From NCBI GenBank assembly GCA_032433595.1, contig JASWJB010000048.1, positions 62,001 to 126,000 on the forward strand: a stretch of 64,000 bases of DNA. Direction: 5' to 3'. The position numbers and the translations under genes were made by a program. The notes under the pieces are model-generated. The model searched no databases. It was not told the origin of the DNA and worked only from the letters and a program-made list of their open reading frames with translations. Source of the stretch: Conoideocrella luteorostrata. Taxonomy: Eukaryota; Ascomycota; Sordariomycetes; Hypocreales; Clavicipitaceae. This document shows, piece after piece, positions 25,056 through 37,075 of this stretch. Every line of letters starts with the position of its first letter. Within the stretch, counting starts at the first letter, position 1.

Positions 25056-26587
25056 AAACTGACAAATGGTATATGTTAATATTAGCTCCTTTTATTGCCC
25101 ATGATAATTGAGCGAGAAAAGAATAGGTGTCTTTACCAAAAGATCCAACTTGGCAAAGCAAATGTCCTCCATTTTGTTCCGTGCGTAACGAGCAAACCTA
25201 TTATCGCCGAGCGTCAATGCTATTACTCACACGGCATCAACAGCCAATATGATCGCAATACTTGAAAGGTCGCCCTACATCTGACCCACCAATCCTACAC
25301 ATCCCGTGACAATTGAAATACGGCGCACCATCTGTTTGAACACCGATAATTCTTGATAATAAGAACGGGCGAGTGGGTAGCGGCGCTTGCTCCTGGTGGC
25401 CAATAATCACCAACACCGACTGTGACCCGTAATCACCAGACGCCATAACAACTCTCTACATAACTTCATAGAGTTGAATAAGGCTCGTAGAGACGCCTTT
25501 GTCGTTAATTGTAGTCATGATCTCACATGAATTCCGCACGTGCGCGATTCCCGACCAATATTATCCTATATGACCACAATTAACCGATTTGACCCATTCC
25601 TTTCCATATCTGGCTAGCTAGGGACTATCTATAAGAAGATGTCTTAACTCTTCGTCTACATGCAACGACTTTTCTACTCATCAGATTGACCATAGCTGCT
25701 CGTGTTGTAAAATGACCCAATGATGATAACGCACTCTTTACTACTTACTTCAGAGCTCTTCTTTGGACTCAATGTGCAGACGTCCACGGCTGTTCTCGCC
25801 AAACTAGATACGGATGCACTTACTGCCGGTACGAGAGAAGCCGAATATTTCCCCTCCCCTTACAATGTAGAGTACTGGGATCAAATTGTCTGACAAAATG
25901 AGCCTTTCCCCTTAATGTCGAAAACTAGGTGCGATGAGAGAGCAAGGCCCCAAGCCGCCCCGCCCCCCCTTTGTCTCACTCTAACCGGATCTAGCGAATG
26001 TACTCCGTATGGATCGTCGATTTTGAGAGCAAAGTCAATAATCCGGGTTTACGAGTGGGGGCTAACCACCATCAGATAGTGTGGCTGCGCTAGAAATCCA
26101 GGCTTCCTCAGTTATATATAAGGTTGTCAAGATCAAAATGGAGTTTGGTTGGATAATACATGACATGCAAAGCATCCAAATCACCTAAGAAGTACTCCTA
26201 CGTCATATCTGTAAACATTTAATCCGTCGAATGTGCCAGAGGAATGCGGCTAGGGGAGTTGCCAGCATGCAAAAAGCGGGAGCCGTGCCCGCGCCACATG
26301 CTCCCAAGTGTGGCGTCATCTTCCTCACGGAGTCTTCGCTCCGGCGAGGGCAGGACTGATACCAAGCCAAAACGGTTGCATGTGGGGCGAGCAAGGCACA
26401 TGGTTACGGGATCGAGATCTAGCTATTCCCAGGTCTTGGCTGGGTAAACGCTTCCCCCACGATTCTGCCGCGACTGTTCCATGTTATATTTACTGTCGCG
26501 GAGATACATAAATTATCCTCAAAACACAGCGCACCGGCCTGCACTGTCGGGTCGCTCTATTTAGGCGATTCACAGCCGTTTTTCGAA
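25056..26587. other. intergenic, promoter side of histidine kinase
   Basis: No gene seen. It holds one copy of a ~100-bp dispersed element (25608-25705) and a TACTCCGTA motif at 26001. The 5' region of the histidine kinase gene should occupy the last several hundred bases. Confidence 0.4.
25608..25705 (+). repeat. dispersed ~100-bp element, copy 1
   Basis: It shares CTGGCTAGCTAGG, ATCTATAAGAAGA, CTACTCATCAGA and CCATAGCTGCT, in that order, with copies near 48735 and 53022. Divergence between copies is substantial. Confidence 0.5.
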
Positions 26588-29500
26588 ATGGTTTCCGTCA
26601 TTGGACCTGTGTCAGAGTCAAATCGTTTGCGGGAGACTTTTCGGTTTGTCCCAAGCGCAGCATCCCAAGTCTACTTTCTTTGCTGACCACCAAAGATACA
26701 ATTCTGCCCTTATTGCAGCCACAGTTCCAAACAATCCGCAGCAGCCTATTCCCGCCTCGCAGCTTATTTCGTCGGCGGATGCGGCATTGACGGCCTTCGC
26801 GCAGCTTGCCGTCCTTCGTCTTGGCGCTTCGCGCGCCCTCGTTTCTCTCTTCGACAGTACCAGCCAACACATTGTCGCGGAAGCCACGCCAGATATCTCG
26901 TTACGACCTCGCGATTCCGCAGCTCAGTATCCTCTGTGGCTTTCGGGAACGTCAATTCCGCGCTCGTTTGGGGTTTGCGACCACGTTCTTAATGCTCAGC
27001 CGGGGCCAGAGCACAACAAAGACGATGGCCTTCCTGTATATGTCGTGAACGACCTGGCGCAAGATGATCGCTTTGCCGACCGAACCTTCGTCAAAGGCGC
27101 CCGGTTGTATTGCCGATTTTTTGCTGGGGTTCCCATTCGCAGCCGTCATGGCGTTGATATCGGTGTGTTTTCTGTCTTTGGGGATGAGCCTCGTCGTGGT
27201 CTCGAGGCGTCTGGGATGAGGTTGATGCGAGAACTCTCGATTCTTATTATGAATCATCTTGAGGCTGAACGATCCAGTATTGCGAAGCGTCTCAGTGAGC
27301 ATATGATCCGTGGGGTCGGCAAGTTCGTTGATGGGTCCGTGGATCTCGCTGTGAGGAGTGCGAGATACAGTATTAGGCCAAACAACCATAGATGCGATAC
27401 GAATAGTGAAGCCACAGCCGCAAACGAGCAACTACTTCCGAACACGCCGAGTTCTCTAGATTATACCTCGCCGAATCCCGCTGGTAGGACACCTGCAGGT
27501 ACAGGTGTCACGCAACAGTTACCACACCTTTCGATAGCATCTCCAAGCTCAATGGAGAAAGAGAATCCCTTCTTAAATGCGACACAGTCTTTTCCTCGAC
27601 AGTCGCTGCAAAGCGAGAGCTCGACAACGCCTAAAAATAGGACAGGCGACGACTTCTCATCACAAGCATGGAATATTTTCGACAGAGCATCCCATGTTAT
27701 TCGAGAGTCCATGGAAATTGACGGCGTCGTATTTCTCGAAACGAAAATGTCGTCAGGAAACAGTGTTCGAGAAAACGGCAATTGGTCCTTCCATATCAAA
27801 GGGAGCAGCTCATCCTCATCAAGCAGTGATGAAAACCTAGCAAATGTATCCACAAGCAGTGACGAAGTCGGCGGAGTTTGCAGCCCGGTACAGTCCCCGA
27901 GCGTCATCGCCTCGAGCATTGAAGGGAACTCTGCTTCTCATATTCCCTTCAAACTTTCGGAGAAAATTTTACGCAAACTGCTTCGCCGATACCCCAGAGG
28001 AAACATTTTCAACTTCGACGAGTATGGCTCAGAACAGTCGAGTGACTGGTCGAGCGAAGAAGCCGCACCTGGAGGTCATGAAGGGAAAAGCGGCAAATTG
28101 GAGGACCGCAAAACAAGACCATTGGGTTTGCGCTCCCGTATGAAGCAAAGCGAACAAGAGATGCTGTTGAAGATGCTACCCGGAGCTCGCTGTATAGCAT
28201 TTGCCCCGGTTTGGGACCCCCAAGAGCAACGGTGGTTCGCCGGGTCCTTTGCATATACCAAGACGCATACCCGTGTTTTCACCGTGCGCGGCGACCTTAG
28301 CTACCTTGTTGCTTTCGGGACGGTGGCAATGGCTGAAGTTTGCCGCCTCAGGGCAACGTTGGCTGATAAATCCAAGATGGACATGCTGAGCTCGTTGTCG
28401 CATGAACTCCGGTCCCCATTGCACGGCATGGTCCTTGGGGTCGAGTTATTGCAAGATATTTCTCTTGACAGGTTTCAACAGGATGTATTGCATACCGCCG
28501 AGACATGCGGTCGCACGCTTCTTGACACTGTAAACCACTTATTAGACTGGGCGAAGATTAATAATCTTTCAACGAAAGCGTCCACGAAGTCGGCTTCGGC
28601 ATATGGCCGAAACACGACGAGTGACTTGCGAGGAAAAGGTCTAACGGCGATGACAGTTGCTGCCAACATGATAAGCACAACCGCCAATGTTGGCATAGAC
28701 GTACTTGCTGAAGAAGTCGTCGAAAGCGTATTCGCTGGCCATATTTATCAGAAGCTAGCTGTTGCTCGCTCTACAAATGCTGTGCTTGTAGGTCACGATA
28801 GAAATGCCCTGCGGCGCCTTGATGGCATGCAAGCCGCCATGGATGACCGTCTATTCACTACTCACAAGTCTGTGACTACACCTGGATTGACTGACGTCGA
28901 CGTGAGTTTGTACATTGACCATGCATCATCATGGATGTTTCACACTCAAGCCGGTGCACTGCGGCGCGTGATTATGAACCTGTTGGGAAATTCGCTAAAG
29001 TACACGGGAAAAGGTTTCGTAGCAGTCAAGATCACTCAAAGCTCAAACCATTCCTCATATCTTGGATGGACGCGCAATCGCAACGTCCGGATTGTCAATA
29101 TAGCTGTGTCCGACTCTGGTCGTGGCATAAGTGAAGAATTCCTCAAAAACCAACTGTTTGTTCCATTTTCCCAAGAAGACAGAATGAGCCCGGGCGTTGG
29201 CCTGGGACTAAGTCTTGTTAAGAGAATTGCATCAGCGCTCGGCGGCAAGGTTCGGGTGCAGAGCGAGGTTGGGCAAGGGACGACGGTCACCGTGAGCCTT
29301 CCTTTAGAAAGACCTTCTGCTAGCTCGTTCATGCCCGTGAAGAGAGATGATGAACAAAGTGCGCTTGAGTTTGAGTCACAAGTAAGCAGCCTCAAAGGAC
29401 TCAAAATTCGACTCTTCGGGTTCAACATCACAAACGCGTTGAACCAAATTTCCTTAGGGGCTGGTGGTCAGTCTGATATCGCCTCCAACTTGGCGGCTAC

Positions 29501-30453
29501 ATGCCGCAGTTGGCTTTCAATGCATGTACTAGAGTCTCCGGAAGATGCGAAAGTCAAACCCGATCTTATTCTTTGCGGTGAGGACCATTTAGACAGCATT
29601 TCAGCAAATAGAATGGGTCCATTAGTGCCGACGCCAATTGTTGTTGTTTGCTCCAATGCATTCATTGGGCGCGAGTCGGAATCAAAATGGATGAGGTCAG
29701 CGAAGGAAAGGCAACTACCTGGGCATGACTTGGTCACATTTATATCGCAGCCGTGAGTTATCATATCTGAATATCTTCTTTTATTAACGCACACTAATAT
29801 CTCCCCAAAGAGCTGGGCCTCGAAAGCTTGCAAAAGCTTTTGCCTCTCTCATCAAGCGCCAACAGGAAATGATAGCTGTCAGCATACCACCAGAATTAAC
29901 GCCGCCAGCTGATACAGAGGTCGACTCAATAGATCTATCGAATATTGCTATTGATGAGTCTACGAACAAGCAGACGAGCGATGGGGTCGACCAACCACAA
30001 GTTCCAACCCCTTCACTACCAGCAACCCCAGACCCCGATCCAGTCAACACTAAGCAAGACCCGTACTCGGAGGGCAGAAGATTCCTTTTAGTAGACGACA
30101 ACCCAATTAACATCAAAATCCTCTCTTCTTGCATGGACAAGATGGGCCTTCCACACGACACGGCTAGAGACGGCAAGGAGGCAGTTGACATGTTCCGTGA
30201 AGGAGCTGGACGATACAAGTGTATTTTTATGGACATTAGCATGCCGGTGATGGACGGCTTTGAAGCTACGTGCCTCATCAGGCAGCAAGAGAGGGATTCA
30301 GAGATGCCAGCTTGCTTTGTCATTGCGGTAACGGGTCTGGCGTCGGTTCAGGCACAGAATGAGGCGGTTGCAAGTGGGATCGACATGTTTTTAACGAAAC
30401 CGGTGAAATTTAGAGCTTTGAAGCAAATACTAGAGTTGAGGGAGTTGATTTGA
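26588..30453 (+). CDS. hybrid histidine kinase (GAF - HisKA - HATPase - REC)
   Basis: Two-component sensor of about 1251 residues. Exons: 26588-26643, 26696-29752 and 29811-30453. The first intron (branch TGCTGAC, acceptor AAAG) is inferred because the ATG at 26588 is otherwise out of frame; it gives MVSVIGP...RETFRYNSALI. Order of domains: GAF-like sensor (SRALVSLFDSTSQHIVAEAT ... VFSVFGDEPRRG), a long Ser-rich linker, HisKA with the phospho-acceptor in SSLSHELRSPLHGM, HATPase with N box MNLLGNSLKYT, G1 DSGRGI and G2 VGLGLSLVKRI, and a C-terminal receiver with acidic VDDNPIN, phospho-Asp in FMDISMPVMDG and Lys in FLTKPVK. All phosphorelay residues are present, so it should autophosphorylate and pass phosphate via an HPt protein toward a response regulator and MAPK output. 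Class assignment is uncertain. Confidence 0.92.
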
Positions 30454-32024
30454 TATTTGACATCATAAATGGGAGGTGGATGGGTTGGGATTGGCCTGTA
30501 TCTGAGATTTATACTATCAAGAATAGATGCCACTTTACAAAGACTTTTGTGAGCGTTGAATCAACTTTCTCCGTCTGCTTCGCCAAGATTAAATCTCTAG
30601 TTACATTGTAAAGTATTTGTCTAAGATCAAAACAAGCAAGCATGTGTCCACCTCTATTCTCTTCACCACAACAATTTGCTCTGTCTCAAACAGCTTGTAT
30701 GGTGTCTAAAAGCCCTCCCAGTGTGATAGCCGCTATCCTGTCTGTGCGTCGTGCCAAGCACGCGGGAAGCAATGTCAATACCAGGCCACTAATGACAAAA
30801 GAAGGCAAGGCGCAACTGAGTAGGAATGATTGTCCCAAGAGTAAGTAACCTGCCTCATCATAATCTCTTCCTGATACTTCCAGATTATTTCATTGGTTGG
30901 CTGTCGATTTACTCCTAGGCCGCATTAATGAGCTAGGCTAATAGGCGTGACGCAATTCGCAACAGCTTCCTCTAATAGAAGAGGGAATACATTCCATGCT
31001 CACAAAAGTTTGAGAATATCTTAGACTCCCCAGTTCTATTCCTTATAAGAAAATCATAGGGAACTCGTTTAACTAAACTCCACCGTCGGGTAGCTAGCTG
31101 CTGTAACCTACTAGGAAAAGCGCAGAAACCTTTTACTCTCTAAAATTCTAGTAAGATTAGATAGGCATAATACAGCTAAGTAATATGTTATTTAATAGTT
31201 TATATTCAAGTATCGTCCTTAAGACTATACTATTAATATAGATACTTTATATATATAAGCTAGCCTAGAGAACAACACAGCGCTATTATAGTTTCTACTT
31301 ACTAAGGAGGGATAGTTAGATACTAATCTGCCCTTATTAAGTAGCACTATGTCAGAGACTACTACTTGTGAGGGCATTGAGGGACCACGTGACGTCGTGA
31401 ATCTAGTGATGCACCTCATCCTATTAGAGGAGAGTATCATGCAGCTAGCAAACTCTTCACCGCGGGGTAACGGCGAAGCATAAGTAGGGAAGGAGGAGAC
31501 CAGATTGTTAGAAGGCCAGAGATTAAGACCGTTCACAATATGGTGGGACCTTGTTGCTCAGAAGCTACGAATACTTCAGAAGTCTTGTCTATCACTCTGC
31601 TTTACCAGTACCCAAGTCGTGACACGCTACTAAATTCTCTAATATATTTACAATAAAATAACCTCTTAATTAGCTTAATAGTTTGTCGCTAGAAAAGAAC
31701 ACACCAAACACCCAAGTAACCCTGTGGTACTCTTTGGCGTCAATTGATCAAATGGTTCGTGTACTCTGGTTGTCGGTATCGCAAGGCGTGGTTCATTTGC
31801 ACATGCGCTGTCGAAATTATAGGTTAGAGGTCGTAAGTCAGAAACCTAAGGGAAGCTATGTTAACCATAAATACACTGTTCAAGGCTGACAAAATTATCC
31901 TCGTCAAAGAGAATCCTTCCCTCACGCAGCTATCCTAGGGGTGCCCAAATTCACGCACAAAATGGTTATATAGTTTTATAAATTACGCTTTTAGAGTTAT
32001 TATAGTATAGGACTAAGAGCATAA
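30454..32024. other. AT-rich decayed intergenic DNA
   Basis: No intact gene. From about 30950 the sequence is AT-rich with many TA steps and stop codons in all frames, typical of RIP-like decay. A better-conserved island near 31340-31560 has no identifiable protein. Confidence 0.45.
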
Positions 32025-32440
32025 ACAAGCTTAATAATCTAGGTATTCCTTGCAGAACGTTAATGGAGCAGCGCAGGTATCTACTGCAAGTAAGCCGCAA
32101 TTTCACGCTCCTCATGAAAGCCGCTATAGACGGCGAGTATAACAGTGCTTTCTTTGGGAAAGCTAGGCCTGAAGAAACGTACTTTAGTAGGCTTTGAGCT
32201 AAAGTTTAGAATGCCTTGATTACATTTAGAGAAGAAATGCGTCTAGATAGTTAACATAAGATTATTATAGACTCTGAATCGGGCTATAAAGATAAAGAAT
32301 TCTCTCGCAAAATTTCCTGCCCTAATTACATTTACGAGGTAGCAGGGCTTGTGAGGCTCACTATAGCCTGTGAACTTCCAGGGAACCTTAATCCGCTTAT
32401 TATCGCCGAGTTATTTATTAAACAATGCTAGAACCCTAGG
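32025..32440 (+). pseudogene. dynamin-family GTPase relic (stalk region)
   Basis: Read in one plus-strand frame this gives EQRRYLLQVSRNFTLLMKAA, then IDGEYNSAFFGKARPEETYF and, further on, LPGNLNPLIIAELFIKQC. These are hallmarks of the middle/stalk domain of fungal dynamin-like GTPases (family pattern: E-Q-R-x-Y-L, A-I-D-G-x-Y, F-F-G, E-L-P-G-x-x-N-P-L-I). It is interrupted by TGA, TAG, TAA and TAG within ~400 bases; at several, the expected Arg, Gln or Trp codon differs by one transition. No GTPase domain is found upstream. It is a RIP-like degraded fragment, not expressed as protein. Confidence 0.75.
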
Positions 32441-33556
32441 AGCTCCGTCGTTTCCGGGGAGATCCGCATGTAAGAACAACTATTCCGGGAAGCTTTCCAC
32501 ATCAATAGTACCTCGTAGCTATGCTAACCATATATTGGCAGAGATCCGTATACCCAAGGTTCTTGCCCAAAAGATATGCTCCCAATCCAGCAACATGAGC
32601 ACTGGCTATCGCCGTACCCGTGTCAACTCTTGTTCCACCCTTAGCCCAAGCCTACGATTGGAAAGTCTAGCAAGCACTCAAGGTGCCACCGCTGTGATAC
32701 TGCTTGCCCCTTAAAAAGTCCCTTTCGACGACAAATTCTTAATCTTTACACTCCTTTTTCCTAAGCCACCTTTTATTGTAGTGGGTTAAAGGCTCGGAAG
32801 TATTGTTCTTTCTATCCTTTTCTGGTTGCGGCGCATTGTCTTGAAACGAAAGTTATATACGTCTGCTTCGAAGAATTAAACATAAAATCTGTTAAGTACA
32901 CCCTCTTAAGCTAAGCTTTATGCAGAGAGACCTTACGTTGGGATTTTGTTTCAGCTTCTGTAATTGGTCTTGAGTAAGTGTAGCAACAAACCCAACGCAA
33001 CTTGTGTTCAGGCTTTGCAGAAATAGAAGCTACAGTGTTATCAAGGATAGTATCATCCCTACTCTTCATTTTGATAATATGATAATTCCGCTCTAAAGGT
33101 TCACACGGCCAATTATATAGATCTTGTAGATTTTTCGATAAATGGGGATCAAGCTAACCACTTAGAGCCAGAGGCACAAGGAAAAAAAGAGAGAATATTC
33201 GCAGGTTTATTAATTTAAATAATAGAATTGCGTGAATGTATAATAGAATCTCGAAAATAGATAATTAGAAGGACAGCTCTTCTTATACTCTTCTGTCTAG
33301 CGTTGTTCTTGGTATCCCCCAGTCTGTTGAGACGAGAATTGCTTCTTTCAGGATGATCAGTGCCTTAAATAGCTGGATCTCTCGGATAGTGAAGCAGAAG
33401 ACATCGATAGAAGGAAGAGAGGTGCTATAAATAAGAGGCTTTCAGGACTCTTCAGGAATCATCACTTTTCATCCTCAACCAGCTATAGAATCCGCTTGTA
33501 GCAAGCAAGGTCATTCTGTAACATCACTTATAATTTTGCAGCGTCCCGAGCTAAGC
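32441..33556. other. intergenic, AT-rich
   Basis: Possible continuation of the dynamin relic for a few hundred bases, then AT-rich DNA without recognisable genes up to the HET gene stop. Confidence 0.4.
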
Positions 33557-35586
33557 CTAATAAATAACAAGAGTGTAAACACCTAACTCGTTTTTTGACT
33601 CAAACTGAAGCCAAGGCTCGTTTTTCAACTTTCCTAGAGCATTATAATCTCTTCCCTCAATTCCCAACGACTCTAAAGTCGCATATAACGTCCCAATCCT
33701 GTAAAACTGACCTTTAGCTACACCAGTAGGCTGTAAGAGGAGAAACACAGCTGCAGGGGGCTGGGATTCGGCTTTGTCGACTATAACTGCCAGAGCGTGG
33801 ACCTGATCTGTTGGGACATCGCTATCAAGCGCAAGGTAATGGCCATCATCCTTGTTCCAGGAACCATTGGCGAAAATATTCCAGTCCATCTGCAGTCCAT
33901 CTCTTTGTATTTGAATCGTGGCGAGCCAGCCAGATAGACGAATGTATGCGCTAAGAATATGTGCTGTTGTGTCCGCTGTCTGCGTTTCGACGTGCTTATC
34001 TACAATGCTGGTAACCAGAAGCCATCTCTCGCGCTCTTCTTGGTAACGCCTCATGAGAATGCAACCATCCATGCTGGCCCATGACCACGTTGGCGCTCGA
34101 TAAGACAGTGGAGGATACCGTCGTTCTGAAGAAGCACCGCCCCACAGAAGCTAGTACTCGAGGTCACAATCCCAGAGGCCCGCACAGTAATCAATGTTGA
34201 AGGCTGCCTGAATAGATTTTGCGAGGCCAGATACCGCAACAAGTTTATCGCTGGCGAATGTAAGGCTGCATTTTGTATAAACCTCGATAATCTCTCTCCA
34301 TAGTCCCCAAAGCAGCTGTTTCGAAGCATCTGATCCGGGCTGCTCTGTAATATGCGGCCGGTACATTGCGTTCCAAATCGTATTCCGTGGTATCCAAGGT
34401 TTAAAGCGCATTGGTGGTATCCTGTCAGGGTATGTTTCGGAAGCTATTACTTCATGACACAGCCAGAACATCTCTGTAGCGCAGAGATAGAGAATTCGTG
34501 GTGCAAAAATCAACTCTTGGACCACCCAAGCCCTTTCTAGCAACGCCATGTGTTCGAACCTATTGGTTGCATACATATGATCGAATAGGATATACTTGCC
34601 GCTAGGAAGCCCTGTTCGTTGCATCGTGACAATAAACGGCTCAACCTCGTGTTGAAAATTTTCCGGCAAGCAACCTGCCTCAGTATTAACACCTGACATC
34701 GCAGCTATGTTAACAATAGCACCTCTATAAACGTCGCTCATTTTAGCTGCTTCCTTTTTCCAGTCATCCTTAGAATCCTGAATAATACACAGGGCGTCGA
34801 TCCATATGAGAAACACTCCTATCTCGCGCGCCACCTTCACAGCGTCACGGAACGTTAAACCTAGCTCCAAAGTTGAAATACCTTGGTTGAGCTTGGTTTT
34901 CGTCGCAGACGTTAATTTAAATACAGTCGAAGAACCCCAACAGTGGCTTAACGTTGCATAGCGGATCCTATCTCCAGATATTGTCGCAGCATCCACTAAG
35001 CGGACTTGATCACAGCCAGGTCTGTCAATCTGTATGAGACGAGATGGGCCTTGTCTTAAAGATCCCTGTACGCAACAGTTGTTGTGATGACCCTCGCAAT
35101 CTCGTAGCCACATTCGTGCGTATTTCATATCAAATGTAGTTTGAGGCGAATTGGTCGGTGCGCCGGCAAGAGGTTGAAGCTGGGTCTCTAAAACAAATGT
35201 CGATGAATAAAGTAATGGTTTCTTGAAGCCTGAAGACTCGTACCTTGAAGAGGTTGCAGCCCAAAAAGACGATATCCTCCGCCAGTTTTATAACCCTTCT
35301 CGTTGAATGAAATAGTTATTTCCAGAACTTCTGGGTACCTTCGGTCAGGTTGTATACCATATACTGAGACGGGATATTGGGACCGGCTGTCCTCGCTATG
35401 GCTATTAGCTTTGGTGATTTGGCGGCGGCTAAGTATCTCTGCCGCTAAGATGGTGCAGATGAAGCAGCCCTGGCCAGCTGAGCGCTCCAGATCGGTGAGA
35501 CTCTGATGGTGTGTGGTGCTCATTCCGTTGGAGAGCCGTGAGCCACCACGGAATATTGATGTGCACGTCTGGCGGAGGCTGTGCAT
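33557..35586 (-). pseudogene. HET-domain (heterokaryon incompatibility) gene with one nonsense codon
   Basis: Two exons: 35244-35586 (ATG at 35586) and 33557-35187, joined by donor GTACGA and acceptor TTTTAG. The HET domain is complete: YATLSHCWGSS, LTFRDAVKVAREIGVFLIWI, DALCIIQDSKDDWKKEAAKM, YRGAIVNIAA, ERAWVVQELIFAPRILYL. The reading frame runs on through WDCDLEY, a TAG at 34151-34153, then LLWGGASSE...YRAPTWSWASMDG, a typical HET C-terminal region, to 33557. Relatives commonly have Gln at that place (DLEYQLLW), so the lesion is a single CAG-to-TAG transition. HET proteins trigger cell death when non-self alleles meet. A truncated product would keep the whole HET domain but lose the ~200-residue C-terminal part, so it could also be a shortened functional allele. 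Without the stop the product would be ~655 residues. Confidence 0.85.
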
Positions 35587-36954
35587 GGTTAATGGGCGTC
35601 CAGCTGATACTTGTGGCTCTCTACTAAGATAGCCCGACTGATTTGACTGAATTGGCAATCTTTCTGAAACCTTTTTGTACCTGTGACTGCGTACTTAACT
35701 GGTTGAACCTAGAGCACCCAGAACTACTCACTACTAGCTTTGGTGAATCGGTAGGTAAGTTGGATACCCCGCTGCGATGTGCCAACCCCGCTGCGATATA
35801 CCAACCCCGCCCGTCTTATTTGCGCACCTTGTCGGAGAAGTATGCAGAGCTTTCATCTTCTTTCGCGCTTTAAGCAAGATTCGGTCCACCTATCGGATAT
35901 TGAAGCTATGTATCGGATAACGGGGCATTAAAACCCCAATTACCCTATGGAATAATCCACAGCAGAAGTTACCTTGTATACTGTAACGGATTGCCTTGAA
36001 GTTTCAAGGTTGTTTAATCGAGCCGAGCCGAGAGTTGGTCCCGTAACAAGGCTTATGATGCGGCAGAATTAGTCTTGTTCCAAGGGGATAGACTTGGGAA
36101 GCGTGCGAATGATTCACCAAGACGCTGATGACTCGGTGGTGCTTGGGGTGGAAATGGGCTAGTTGTTTACACTCGTGCCCAAGACACAAGGCGGCTCGCT
36201 ATTATCCCGTGCCTAGTTTCACTTTGATGATCAAGCCGCCACGCTGTCCACCATTTAAAAATCCACTCGCTAAACTCCTTATCTTCACGATAGACTATCC
36301 TAGCCCTTTTTTTGGACAGCATCTACAACGAGGAAACAATTTTGAAATGCGTTGTTTCGGGCCAACGCCCCTCCGCTGCTGCGGACTTGGAGCGCGCGGC
36401 CTTACTGCGGGGGCTGCATCACAGATGCCTCCACATGCCATGTGCGGAAATTGTCCTTGACCTTCCTGCACGATCAATCTCACTCGGCCCCTCGCGACAT
36501 ATAAACTTATCTTAGTAATAACTCTAATAATCTAGAGACATAATAAGACATATACAATTGTATCGCCGCTATAAGACAAGACTTTACGTGAAGGCTGAAA
36601 TAACGTCCAAGCCCTTGTTAATTCATTATATAGTGAAGGTTTTGCTGCTTTATGTGCCTTGATACGTGTGAGGGAGCAATTCGAAACAGTGGCAATCGGC
36701 AGGAATAGATGGATTTGAATACGAATGAATTGAAGTGAAGAGCCTTGAAAGTGATGACTTCTGACGATGATGTTGATGCCTCTTCTGAAGAGGACTTTAA
36801 TCAACCTGTATAGTCCTTCAGCAGCCGGAACATTTCCTTGAATTTAGTTGCCTTAGACCTATATTCCTTGGCGTCGTGCCACCGGCTTACAATATCGCGC
36901 AATTCTATCTAATCGAGGCTTTAGTAAGTTCCGAAGGATCAATCTAATCTCAAC
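35587..36954. other. intergenic, upstream of HET gene
   Basis: No supported gene. 35765-35812 holds a short direct duplication (CCCCGCTGCGAT twice). From 36500 the sequence is AT-rich. Confidence 0.4.
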
Positions 36955-37075
36955 AACATATGTACGTTATTATGGAAGATAATAACTCACCACAATATAA
37001 TGTATGTTATATATATAAATACATATATTTTCTTCTTTAAAATCCATACTAGCACAATATTTCTGACATAGCTAA
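36955..37075 (+). pseudogene. stray fragment of the M43 metalloprotease gene
   Basis: About 120 bases match 47264-47375 of the metalloprotease gene, including ACGTTATTATGGAAGATAAT from the end of exon 1, the GTATGT donor, and most of intron 1 (TATAAATACATATATTT). The intron is included, so the copy arose at DNA level. Nothing else of the gene is found next to it. Confidence 0.75.
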
